A DNA stretch of 64,000 nt. Source: Methylobacterium sp. R2-1 (GTDB lineage: Bacteria; Pseudomonadota; Alphaproteobacteria; Rhizobiales; Beijerinckiaceae). The notes below the pieces were generated by a model. The model had not been told where the DNA came from. It ran no database searches and was given only the letters and a program-made list of their open reading frames with translations. Where the stretch lies: the NCBI RefSeq assembly GCF_014191355.1, contig NZ_JACHWM010000023.1, positions 1-64,000 on the forward strand. The letters are read 5' to 3'. Every line of letters starts with the position of its first letter. Within the stretch, counting starts at the first letter, position 1. Positions 1-8,174 of this stretch are shown here, piece by piece. A program made the translations under genes and the position numbers.

Positions 1-164
1 AGCTGGCAGCGCGCGCGGCCGAGTACGCGGCCGGCCTCCCCACCCTGCGCCTGTTCGACGGAGAAGGCCGCTCGCTCCTCCGCTTCCGTGCCGTCTTCGA
101 AGCTGCCCTGCCCTCGCCCAGCCACGCTGGCTCGCAGCTGCGAGAGTGGCCCAACGTCGCTCGG

Positions 165-380
165 TCAGGCCGCGGCGGACGCGAGACCGGTGGCGAGGAC
201 AAGGCGGAGCACCGTCCGGAAGCCGAGACTGCGACTTGCCGCCGGATCGAAGCTCGCCGGGATGGCCGGTCCGTCGTCGGCGATGCTGAGGGCCGCTTGG
301 CCGCCATCGAGGGTTTCGGGCCGGATGGCGATGGTGCCACGCCCGCCCTCCTCGAGGGCGTGTCCTGCGTTCGGCCGCGT
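165..380 (-). pseudogene. Remnant of histidine kinase ATPase (HATPase) C-terminus
   Basis: Read on the minus strand, directly after the stop of the neighbouring exporter gene and in the same frame, there is an open stretch with no start codon of its own. It ends at a stop at 165-167. It contains LSIADDGPAIP, then SFDPAAS and SLGFRTVLRLV, which resembles the G1/G2 end of an HWE/HisKA_2-type kinase ATPase domain (typically DDGPG-P...FDP..S.GLG..LV). Only about 60 residues remain, with no upstream kinase part, so it looks like a decayed fragment. The family match is by eye and short; a chance resemblance is possible. Confidence 0.35.
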
Positions 381-1325
381 TCAGCGGTTCGTTCCGCGAT
401 CCTTGGCCCCCGTCGCCCGCCGCCCGGCGGTCTCGGCGATGAGGATGCCGCCGAGCACGAGGAGGAGCGCCAGCGTCTCGGCACCGCCGAAGGGTTCGCC
501 CGCCAGAAGCACGGCGAGGCCCGCGCCGAAGACCGGCACGAGATTCACGAACAGTCCGGCCCGGTTCGGGCCGATCAGCTCGACGCCGCGGATGAAGGAG
601 AGCTGCGCCAGCAGTGAGGGACCGAGCGCGACGAAGGCGACGATCGCCCAAGCCGTCGCGGTGGTGGGCCAGATCGAGCGGCCAAGCACCCATTCCGCGG
701 CCAACGGCGGCAGCGAGGTGAGGAAGGCGGCCAGTGCCAGCGCGGTGAAGAAGGCGAGCCCCGACACGGCGGGCCGCCCGGCCAGTGCCACGGTATAGCC
801 GGCATAGACGAGGCTCGCGGCGAGCATCAGCCCGTCGCCGAAATTGAGGCCGAGATGGGCCAGCACCGCGAGATCGCCATGGGTCGTCGCCACCGCCACG
901 CCCACGAGGGTGACGGCGGCGCCCGCCACCTGCCCTGCCCGCACCGGAACGCGGCGCACGACGAAGTTCAGCCCCATGACGAAGACGGGAACCGCCCCCT
1001 GGATCAGGGCGACGTTGACCGCGCTGGTGTAGGTGCCGGCGGCGTAGAACAGGCTCGCGAAGATCGTGAAGCCGAACGCGCCCATCAGGAACAGGTAGGG
1101 CCAGCGCTGCATCAGCCGGTCCCGCTCTGCCAGAACCTGGCGGCGCGCCACCACGAGCAGCACCGCGAAGGCGAAGGCCCAGCGCAGGGTGGTCAGCACC
1201 TGCGGCGAGACCTCGCCGACCGCCCACTTGCCGGCCACCGTGTTGCCCGCCCAGAGGAGGGTGGTCAGCGTCAGGATCGGGTAGGCCGCAGCGGAGGCGC
1301 GGGCGCCGGTTGTGCGTTGGGTCAC
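381..1325 (-). CDS. EamA/DMT-family membrane exporter
   Basis: Predicted inner-membrane transporter of the drug/metabolite (EamA) superfamily, which typically exports amino acids or other small metabolites; the substrate cannot be told. The protein is hydrophobic throughout, with about ten membrane segments in two halves. The first half carries LLWAGNTVAGKWA near its start and the second ends in the LLAGEPFGGAE loop typical of EamA domains. I chose the GTG at 1325 (about 314 residues, normal for the family); an in-frame ATG at 1412 would add 29 residues and neither has a strong ribosome site. It is divergent from selO. Identification of the family is safe, the start is not. Confidence 0.8.
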   Translation of the reverse strand: MTQRTTGARASAAAYPILTLTTLLWAGNTVAGKWAVGEVSPQVLTTLRWAFAFAVLLVVARRQVLAERDRLMQRWPYLFLMGAFGFTIFASLFYAAGTYTSAVNVALIQGAVPVFVMGLNFVVRRVPVRAGQVAGAAVTLVGVAVATTHGDLAVLAHLGLNFGDGLMLAASLVYAGYTVALAGRPAVSGLAFFTALALAAFLTSLPPLAAEWVLGRSIWPTTATAWAIVAFVALGPSLLAQLSFIRGVELIGPNRAGLFVNLVPVFGAGLAVLLAGEPFGGAETLALLLVLGGILIAETAGRRATGAKDRGTNR

Positions 1326-1515
1326 GCTGGAGGATCCGTGCTCGGGGCTCGTTCCGGTCCGATGCCATGCCGTGCCGGCCACGGAATAGCCAGGGGAGGG
1401 CACGGCAGCCATTCCGTGGAGGGATCGCCTCTCCCCGCCGCCGGGTTCACCCTTTCGCCGGCTTGACGTTCCCCCTCGCCTGCCCGACTCCTCCCGCCGC
1501 ACCGGAGCCGAACAC

Positions 1516-2955
1516 CTGCCCGCTTTCAATTCCTCCCGCCGCCACGCCGATCTCGGACCCGACTTCTACGACGTCGTGGCACCCGCCGACTTCCCGTCGG
1601 CGATCCTGCGCTACCGCAATCAAGCCTGGGCGCGGCGGGTCGGGCTCGACGGCCTGTCGGACGAGGCTTGGATCGCGCATTTCGCGCGTTTCACGCCTCT
1701 GCCCGGCTCGTTCGAGAAGCCGCTGGCGCTGCGCTACCACGGCCATCAGTTCCGCGCCTACAATCCCGATCTCGGCGACGGGCGCGGCTTCCTGTTCGCG
1801 CAAGGACGCGATCTGCGCGACGGGCGGCTGCTCGATTTCGGCACCAAGGGCAGCGGCACGACGCCGTGGTCGCGCGGGGCGGACGGGCGGCTCACCCTGA
1901 AGGGCGGCGTGCGCGAGGTGCTCGCCACCGCCATGCTGGAGGCGCTCGGCGTCGAGACATCGAAGTCGTTCAGCCTGATCGAGACCGGCGAGGCGCTGGA
2001 GCGGGGCGACGAGCCCTCCCCCACCCGCTCGGCCGTGCTGGTGCGGCTCTCGCACTCACACCTGCGCATCGGCACCTTCCAGCGCTTCCTGTTCCTCGAA
2101 CAGCCTGAACTCATCGTCCGCCTCGTCGATTACGTGGTCGAGACCTACTATCCCGGCATCCAGGAGGCGGACGGGACCGAGCGGGCAGCCCTGTTCTTTG
2201 AGGCGATGGTGGCGCGGGTGGCGCGGATGGGCGCGCAGTGGATGGCCGCGGGCTTCGTCCACGGCGTGCTCAACACCGACAACATCAACGTCACCGGCGA
2301 GAGCTTCGATTACGGCCCCTGGCGCTTCGCGCCGGTGCACGATCCGGCCTTCACCGCGGCCAATTTCGACGAATGGGGCCTTTACAGCTTCGGCCGCCAG
2401 CCCGAGGCTTTGTTCTGGAATCTGAGCCGATTGGCCGATTGCCTGCTCGGGCTCGTGCCGAAGGAGCGGCTGGAGGCGGGGCTCAAGACCTTCGGCCCCG
2501 CGCTTCAGGATGCGTTCGCCGAGGCGATCCTGTTCCGGCTCGGCGTCACGCCCGTGCCAGGGGAGGGCGAGGGCGCGGTCCACCGGCTGGTCGGCGCGTT
2601 CTGGGCCTTCCTGGAAAAGAGCCGCGCCCCGTTCGAGCAGGTCTTCTTCGATTGGCGCGGTGGGCTGGCCAGCGAGCCCCGCGCCGCCCGGAGCCCGGCG
2701 GGCGAGCACTATGCCAGCGACGCCTTCCGCCCGGTCCACGCCGCGCTCCAGGCGATGCGACCCTCCGCGGCGGCCAACCTTGACCACCCTTACTTCGCCC
2801 GCGAAAAGCCCTGCACGATGCTGATCGACGAGGTCGAGGCGCTCTGGGCGCCGATCGCGGAGGCCGACGATTGGTCGGCGCTCCACGCCAAGCTGGCCGA
2901 GGTCGAGGCCATGGCTGAGGCCACCGGCACGCGTCCCCTCCCCCCGGAGGCCTGA
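1516..2955 (+). CDS. selO: SelO/YdiU protein adenylyltransferase (AMPylator)
   Basis: Pseudokinase-fold enzyme that transfers AMP to Ser/Thr/Tyr of proteins, linked to redox stress in other bacteria. Visible family motifs are ALRYHGHQF, LGDGRGFLFAQ, TKGSGTTPWSRGADGR, SHSHLRIGTFQ, and the catalytic GFVHGVLNTDN followed by FDYGPWRF. No ATG or GTG precedes the conserved N-terminal stretch (FNSSRR...LGPDFYDVV). The only start that keeps it is a CTG at 1516 with CGGAG eight bases upstream; the first GTG (1576) would remove it and lacks a ribosome site. From CTG the protein is 479 residues, near the usual 480-500. It is followed by an SDR gene after 5 bases. Confidence 0.85.
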   Translation: MPAFNSSRRHADLGPDFYDVVAPADFPSAILRYRNQAWARRVGLDGLSDEAWIAHFARFTPLPGSFEKPLALRYHGHQFRAYNPDLGDGRGFLFAQGRDLRDGRLLDFGTKGSGTTPWSRGADGRLTLKGGVREVLATAMLEALGVETSKSFSLIETGEALERGDEPSPTRSAVLVRLSHSHLRIGTFQRFLFLEQPELIVRLVDYVVETYYPGIQEADGTERAALFFEAMVARVARMGAQWMAAGFVHGVLNTDNINVTGESFDYGPWRFAPVHDPAFTAANFDEWGLYSFGRQPEALFWNLSRLADCLLGLVPKERLEAGLKTFGPALQDAFAEAILFRLGVTPVPGEGEGAVHRLVGAFWAFLEKSRAPFEQVFFDWRGGLASEPRAARSPAGEHYASDAFRPVHAALQAMRPSAAANLDHPYFAREKPCTMLIDEVEALWAPIAEADDWSALHAKLAEVEAMAEATGTRPLPPEA

Positions 2956-2960
2956 GCGTC

Positions 2961-3797
2961 ATGGGACGCAGCATGGCACGGCGCTTCGTTCTGCGGGGTC
3001 GCACCGCCCTCGTCACCGGAGCGGCAAGCGGGATCGGTGCGGCGCTGAGCCTCGCGCTCGCCGGGCGCGGCTGCACCTTGGCGCTCGCCGACCGCGACGC
3101 AGAGGGCTTGGCCCAGACGGCAGGGGCCGCCCGCGCCTTCGGCGTCACAGTCAGCGAACACGTGCTCGACCTCGCGGACCGGGACGCATTGCTTTCCCTG
3201 CCGGAGGCGGTCCGGGCCCGTCACGGCGGCCTGCAGCTTCTCGTCAACAATGCCGGTGTGGCGCTCGGCGGGCGGTTCGAGGAGACCGACCCGGCCGATA
3301 TCGACTGGCTGATGGACGTGAACCTGCACGCGGTGATGCGGCTGACCCATGCCTGCCTCCCACTGCTGCGGGCCGAACCCCAGGCGCAGATCGTCAACCT
3401 GTCGAGCGTGTTCGGCATCATCGCACCCGCGGGGCAGGCGGCCTACGCGGCGAGCAAGTTCGCGGTGCGCGGCTTCACCGAGGCCCTGCGCCACGAATAC
3501 GAGGGCACCGGGCTCGGCGTGACGTTGGTGCATCCGGGCGGGGTCGCCACCGCCATCGCTCGCAACGCCCGCACGCCCCGCGCCATGGATACGCGGCAGG
3601 CCGCCGAGGGGCTGGCCGCCTTCGAGCGCCTCCTGACCCTGCGCCCGGAGACGGCCGCCGCGGCAATCCTGCGCGGGATCGAGGCGCGGTCACCACGGGT
3701 GGTGATCGGCGCCGACGCCCGCCGCGCCCTGCTGGTCCAGCGCCTGATGCCGGTGCACTACTGGTCGCTGATCCGCCGCGCCGTTCGAGACAGATGA
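2961..3797 (+). CDS. Short-chain dehydrogenase/reductase (SDR)
   Basis: NAD(P)-dependent oxidoreductase of the classical SDR type, 278 residues. The Rossmann glycine motif TGAASGIG is at about residue 20-27, NNAG at about 95, the catalytic serine in NLSSVFG and the YAASK Tyr-Lys pair at about 162-166. It lies between selO and a lipase-like hydrolase and is followed by a flavin monooxygenase. That set recalls the mycobacterial mymA arrangement (monooxygenase, LipR, SadH), so a role in oxidising an alcohol or ketone in the same short pathway is a reasonable inference. Substrate unknown. GGAGG at 2946-2950 supports the start at 2961. Confidence 0.85.
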   Translation: MGRSMARRFVLRGRTALVTGAASGIGAALSLALAGRGCTLALADRDAEGLAQTAGAARAFGVTVSEHVLDLADRDALLSLPEAVRARHGGLQLLVNNAGVALGGRFEETDPADIDWLMDVNLHAVMRLTHACLPLLRAEPQAQIVNLSSVFGIIAPAGQAAYAASKFAVRGFTEALRHEYEGTGLGVTLVHPGGVATAIARNARTPRAMDTRQAAEGLAAFERLLTLRPETAAAAILRGIEARSPRVVIGADARRALLVQRLMPVHYWSLIRRAVRDR

Positions 3798-3828
3798 TTT
3801 CGAGACAAGTGATCAGAGACACGTGACC

Positions 3829-4749
3829 ATGGCGAGCCTGCGCGCCCACCTCTACGATCTCGCCATCCGCCTTGCGGTGAAGCGGCGGCTCGGCAGCACG
3901 CTCGATGTCTTCGCGATCCGCCGCGCCTTCGAGGGCGCCCGGTTCCCGGCGCCGTCCGGCGTCGCCTTCACCCCCGGCGCGGTCGGCGGCGTGACTGGCG
4001 AGTGGGCGCAAGCCGAAGGAGCTGGCGCGAAGGGCGAGCGTCCGACCCTGCTCTATCTTCACGGCGGTGGCTTCATCGCCTGCTCGGCGCAACTGTACCG
4101 TCCGGTCACCGGACGCTTCGCCCAGAGAGGCTTTCGGGTGTTCACGCCGGATTACCGGCTGGCACCGGAGCACCCCTTCCCGGCCGCGGTCGAGGATTGC
4201 GCCGCCGTCTGGGCCGCGCTCGCGCAAGCGGGTCCGGCGGTCGTCGCTGGGGATTCCGCGGGCGGCACCCTGGCCCTCACGACGATTATCGAGGCGCGCC
4301 GCCTCGGCCTGAACCCGCCCGCGGCGGCCGCCCTGTTCTCGCCGGCCACCGACCTGATCGGCCGCAGCGCCTCGTTCCGCACGAATGGGCGGCGCGACGC
4401 GATGTTCCGCCCGGAATCGCTGATGCGGCTCGTGCCGGCCTATCTTGCCGGGGCCGACCCCGCCGACCCGCGCGCCTCGCCGATCGAGGCGGATTTCGAG
4501 GGGTTCCCGCCGCTCCTGATCCATGTCGGCGCCCGCGAAATTCTGCGCGATGACTCCTTGAGGCTCGCCGAGAAAGCGCGGGAAGCGGGCGTGCCGGTCG
4601 AACTCGCCGTCTTCCCCGTGGTGGCGCATGCTTGGCAGCTCGCCGAGAGCTTTCTGCCCGAGGCACGCCGCTCCCTTGATGAGGCCGCGATCTTCCTGCG
4701 CCGCGCCTTGCAGGCGGACTCGGGGCCCGGAACGGAGGCCGCTGCGTGA
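3829..4749 (+). CDS. Alpha/beta hydrolase, hormone-sensitive-lipase (LipR-like) family
   Basis: Cytoplasmic esterase/lipase of the HSL family, about 306 residues. The oxyanion-hole motif LYLHGGGFI is at about residue 75, DYRLAPEHPFPAA follows, the nucleophile elbow is GDSAGG at about 140, and the later VGAREILRDDS and VAHAW supply the probable Asp and His of the triad. ATG 3829 is preferred over a GTG two codons earlier. The stop overlaps the GTG start of the monooxygenase by four bases, indicating translational coupling. A plausible job is hydrolysis of the ester made by that enzyme; this is inference from order only. Confidence 0.85.
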   Translation: MASLRAHLYDLAIRLAVKRRLGSTLDVFAIRRAFEGARFPAPSGVAFTPGAVGGVTGEWAQAEGAGAKGERPTLLYLHGGGFIACSAQLYRPVTGRFAQRGFRVFTPDYRLAPEHPFPAAVEDCAAVWAALAQAGPAVVAGDSAGGTLALTTIIEARRLGLNPPAAAALFSPATDLIGRSASFRTNGRRDAMFRPESLMRLVPAYLAGADPADPRASPIEADFEGFPPLLIHVGAREILRDDSLRLAEKAREAGVPVELAVFPVVAHAWQLAESFLPEARRSLDEAAIFLRRALQADSGPGTEAAA

Positions 4750-6260
4750 GCGAGTCGCCCCTCGACCTCGTCATCGTCGGCGCTGGCTTTTCCGGCCTCG
4801 CCATGGCGATCCGCGCGCGGCAGGCCGGGTTCGACCGCTTCCTTGTGCTGGAGAAGGCCGCGGGCATCGGCGGCACGTGGCGGGAGAACACTTATCCCGG
4901 CGCGGCCTGCGACGTGCCTTCGCAGCTCTACTCCCTCTCCTTCGCCCCCAAATCCGATTGGACCCGCCTGTTCGCGCCGCAGCCCGAGATCAAGACCTAT
5001 CTGGAGGGTCTCGTCGCCGAGCACGGCCTCGCGCCGTTCTTGCGCCTGAAGACCCGCGTGGTGCGTGCTGTCTTCGATGCGACGGCGGGCCTGTGGCGGG
5101 TCGAAACCGACGGGGGGACGATCTCTGCCCGCGTGCTGGTGGGCGCCATGGGCGCCCTGCACCACCCTGCCCTGCCCCGTCTCCCCGGTTTGGAACGGTT
5201 TTCCGGCACCGCGTTCCACTCCGCGGCTTGGGACCATTCCTGCGACCTGAGGGGGAAACGCGTCGGCGTGATCGGCACGGGGGCGAGCGCGGTGCAGTTC
5301 GTGCCGGAGATCGTCGGGCGCGCGGCGCACCTCACCCAGTTTCAGCGCTCGGCCCCCTGGATCCTGCCCCGCGGCGACCGCCCGACCGGGCATGGTCTCC
5401 GGCGGCTCATGCGGGTAACGCCCCTGCGCCGGCTCTACCGCGCCTCGCTGTTCTGGCGCCGCGAGGTCGCGGCGCTCCTTGGCTTCACCCGCGTCTCGAC
5501 CGTCACGGCGCTCGCCGAAGCAGGCGCGCGTCGGCACCTCGCGGCTTCGATCGCCGATCCGGCTCTGAGAAGAAAGCTCACACCGGACTACCGCCTCGGC
5601 TGCAAGCGGGTGCTCCTCTCCGACGAATACTACCCGGCGCTGGCCCGGCCCAACGTGAGCCTCGTGACCGCACCGATCCGCGAGGTTCTGCCCCACGGCC
5701 TCGTCACCGCGGACGGCGCCGAGCACCCGCTCGACGTGCTGATCTTCGCCACAGGCTTCTCCCCCGGCGGCAGCGTACTGCGCACGGAGGTGATCGGGCG
5801 CGGCGGCGTGAGCCTGCTGCAGGCCTGGAAGGACGGGGCGGACGCCTTCCGCGGCGTCTCGGTAGCGGGCTTTCCGAACTTCTTCCTGCTGCTCGGCCCG
5901 AATACCGGCCTCGGCCACAACTCGGTGCTCTTGATGGTCGAGGCGCAGGTCGCCCACGTGCTCGACGCGCTGCAGCGGCTGCGTGACCATCCCGGCGGGA
6001 TGCTGGAGGTACGCCCCGAAGCCCAGGCGCGCTTCCGCGGCGAGGTCGATGCGCGGATGCGGGACAGCATCTGGATGCGGGGCGGCTGCGGCAGCTGGTA
6101 TCTCGACCGCTCGGGCCGTAACCGCACGCTCTGGCCCGGCCCGGTGGGCGATTACGTGCGCGGCACCGAGCGGATTCGGGCGGAGGATTACAACCTCTTC
6201 GATCCACAACGGCCTGCGAACACGATGCAACGGCCGGCCGAGGCGTCGGACGCAGACTGA
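4746..6260 (+). CDS. FAD-dependent monooxygenase, Baeyer-Villiger type
   Basis: Class B flavoprotein monooxygenase, 504 residues, expected to insert oxygen next to a ketone (giving an ester) using FAD and NADPH. The N-terminal FAD fingerprint is VGAGFSGLAMAIRA (residues about 10-23). The Baeyer-Villiger-like signature FSGTAFHSAAWD is at about 157-168, followed by a second Rossmann motif VIGTGASAVQ. Further features are GGTWREN near 40 and the C-terminal LGPNTGLGHNS. It starts with GTG overlapping the hydrolase stop. Last gene of the same-strand run selO-SDR-hydrolase-monooxygenase. Substrate not predictable. Confidence 0.85.
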   Translation: MSESPLDLVIVGAGFSGLAMAIRARQAGFDRFLVLEKAAGIGGTWRENTYPGAACDVPSQLYSLSFAPKSDWTRLFAPQPEIKTYLEGLVAEHGLAPFLRLKTRVVRAVFDATAGLWRVETDGGTISARVLVGAMGALHHPALPRLPGLERFSGTAFHSAAWDHSCDLRGKRVGVIGTGASAVQFVPEIVGRAAHLTQFQRSAPWILPRGDRPTGHGLRRLMRVTPLRRLYRASLFWRREVAALLGFTRVSTVTALAEAGARRHLAASIADPALRRKLTPDYRLGCKRVLLSDEYYPALARPNVSLVTAPIREVLPHGLVTADGAEHPLDVLIFATGFSPGGSVLRTEVIGRGGVSLLQAWKDGADAFRGVSVAGFPNFFLLLGPNTGLGHNSVLLMVEAQVAHVLDALQRLRDHPGGMLEVRPEAQARFRGEVDARMRDSIWMRGGCGSWYLDRSGRNRTLWPGPVGDYVRGTERIRAEDYNLFDPQRPANTMQRPAEASDAD

Positions 6261-6559
6261 GGACCATCCATTCCGTTTCAGGGGCCGCGAGGAGGACTTG
6301 CTGCCGCAGTAGCGCTTCCCGAGCCGGGCAGCGCATCTCGGCTGCGGTCGAGGCCGAGATCGCGGCGGAGTGCCAGTTTGGCCCTGACCGCGACGAGATC
6401 TACGCTGTGCTGGCCGAGCTCCGGCCCGATCCGCCCTCCCCTCGGCGGCATCCCGCCGAAATCGTTCCTGGCGGCCTTCACCCTCAACGGGCCGTCCCGC
6501 CGCGATCAAGGGAACACTGAACATCGCAGCAATGACGGCAGCCGAAGTGATCAAACGAA
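6261..6559. other. Gap without a convincing gene
   Basis: About 300 bases between the monooxygenase and the terminator of the M23 gene. A stretch reading AAVEAEIAAECQFGPDRDEI on the plus strand looks protein-like but has no start or ribosome site. It may be a remnant; I cannot identify it. Confidence 0.4.
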
Positions 6560-6587
6560 AACGGCGGCCCCTCGCGGAGCCGCCGTT
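6560..6587 (-). terminator. Intrinsic terminator of the M23 gene
   Basis: AACGGCGGC (6560-6568) pairs perfectly with GCCGCCGTT (6579-6587). On the minus strand the hairpin is followed by TTTTCGTTTG, directly downstream of the M23 lipoprotein stop. Confidence 0.75.
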
Positions 6588-6611
6588 CTGGTTTCACGCG
6601 GTGAGAGAAAC

Positions 6612-7976
6612 TCAGCCGCCGAGATGGGGCATCGGATCGACCGGGGTCGCGCCCTTGCGAAGCTCGAAGTGGAGCTGGGGCGAGGTGACGTTGCCGGTGG
6701 CGCCCGACTTGGCGATGGTCTGGCCGCGCTTCACCTTCTCGCCGGGGCGCACGTCCAGCTCGCCGTTATGGGCGTAGGCCGAGACGTAGCCGTTGTTGTG
6801 CCGCACCAGAACCAGCTTGCCGTAGCCCTTCACGTCGGAGCCGGCATAGGCCACGGTGCCGTCCTCGGCCGCCTTGACCGGGGTGCCCTCGGGCACGGCG
6901 ATGTTGATGCCCTCGTTGCCCGAGGAGCCGTAGCCGTTGATGATACGGCCCTTGGCCGGCCAGCGGAACGACTCGGCCGGGGCCTGCGGGGCTGCGGCGG
7001 CCGGGATCGGGGCAGAGGCGTCGGCGCTGGCGACCTTCACCGGGGCGGCGGGCGCCGTCTCCTTCGCCGGAGGCTTGGCGGCTTCCTTGGCGGCTTCCTT
7101 GCTCTCCTTGGCGGCGGCCTTGGCGGCCGCTTCCGCGGCGCGGGCCTCGGCAAGCTTCTTGGCGGCGTCCGCCTTGGCCTGCTTGGCGTCGGCTTCGGCC
7201 TTGCGGGCGGCCTCTGCCTTCGCAGCCTCCTTGGCCGCGTCCTTCGCGTCGGGCTTGGTCTCGGCCTTGGCGACCTTCTCGCTGCCCTTCTGACCCGGAC
7301 GTGGATGCTTGGCGGCCTCTGCCGCCTTCTTCGCCTCGGCCGCCTTGGCATCGGCAAGTTTCTTGGACTGCGCTGCCTTCTCCGCGGCCCTGGCCTCAGC
7401 GGCCTTTGCTTCGGCGACCTTGGCGGCGGCAGCCTGGCGCTCGGCCTCGCGGCGGGCGTCGGCGGCCTTCGCGGCAGCGGCCTCGGCGGCACGCTTCTCC
7501 GCGGCCTTGTCCGCGGCCTTATCGACGGGCTTGCCGAACTGGAGCTTGGGCTGCGGCGCCGGGGCGGAGGCGCGCGGCGTCATCGCGCGGCTCGCATCCG
7601 GGTTCAGGCCGGCCACGTTGCTCGCCATTCCACCGGAGATCGGCTCGGCCGTCGCCACGCGGGTTGCAGTCCTGGCCGGGGCAGAGCTGATCGCGCCGGG
7701 GCGCGGCGACAGGGCCGGGCCGGGTGCGGGCAGCGCCTGGGACTGGATGCGCGGCGTGCGGATCGCCGGGGCGGCCGCCATCTCGCCCGCGGCACCCTCT
7801 TCCGGCAGGCTGCCGGTAGCCGAGGGTTCGCCCGTCAGCGAGGCGAACGGGTTGGTGAAGGGATCGCCGAGGCGCGACGCGTCCGACGAGCAGGCGGCAG
7901 TGCCACCGCCGATCATTCCGATAAGGGCGAAGCGCGATAGCGTCCTCAAGCCCAGAACTTTCCCCCGAACCCGCAT
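6612..7976 (-). CDS. NlpD-like lipoprotein with degenerate M23 (LytM) domain
   Basis: Predicted outer-envelope lipoprotein, 454 residues. The N-terminus has a hydrophobic stretch ending in a lipobox-like TAAC. A long Ala/Lys/Glu-rich region (roughly residues 150-320) should form a TolA-like helical or coiled rod. The C-terminal 130 residues are an M23/LytM domain (WPAKGRIINGYG ... YAHNGEL ... LHFELR). In the place of the usual HxGxD metal site it reads NEGINIA, so the zinc-binding His and Asp are missing. This matches non-catalytic NlpD/EnvC-type factors that activate amidases during division. No LysM domain is visible, unlike typical NlpD. Lies downstream of, and on the same strand as, serS-surE-pcm, with a 198-base gap. 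Confidence 0.75.
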   Translation of the reverse strand: MRVRGKVLGLRTLSRFALIGMIGGGTAACSSDASRLGDPFTNPFASLTGEPSATGSLPEEGAAGEMAAAPAIRTPRIQSQALPAPGPALSPRPGAISSAPARTATRVATAEPISGGMASNVAGLNPDASRAMTPRASAPAPQPKLQFGKPVDKAADKAAEKRAAEAAAAKAADARREAERQAAAAKVAEAKAAEARAAEKAAQSKKLADAKAAEAKKAAEAAKHPRPGQKGSEKVAKAETKPDAKDAAKEAAKAEAARKAEADAKQAKADAAKKLAEARAAEAAAKAAAKESKEAAKEAAKPPAKETAPAAPVKVASADASAPIPAAAAPQAPAESFRWPAKGRIINGYGSSGNEGINIAVPEGTPVKAAEDGTVAYAGSDVKGYGKLVLVRHNNGYVSAYAHNGELDVRPGEKVKRGQTIAKSGATGNVTSPQLHFELRKGATPVDPMPHLGG

Positions 7977-8174
7977 CGACGCACCCGTTTGAACACTGAC
8001 GCAACGTGATGAGCTATTCAAACGGGATTGAGGTTAAGCAACCGTTCCCGAGATCCCCATGCGGATCGATTTCGCGGGTGATCCGTAAAGGTTGAGGAAC
8101 TCTGGCAACAGCGCCGATCCCGTCTTCGACGCTCGCAACCGTTGCCGTCGACCGGTGAATGACCGCGCGAACCG

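Noticed and set aside
3..617. Open plus-strand frame at the left edge beginning LAARAAEYAAGLPTLRLF
   Set aside because: The first part looks protein-like and could be the 3' end of a gene starting before the window. The rest overlaps the exporter antisense, no stop separates them, and no family was recognised, so it is not listed as a gene.
4440..6554. 704-codon minus-strand frame over hydrolase and monooxygenase
   Set aside because: Both plus-strand genes have strong motifs and coupled start/stop codons; the antisense frame has none.
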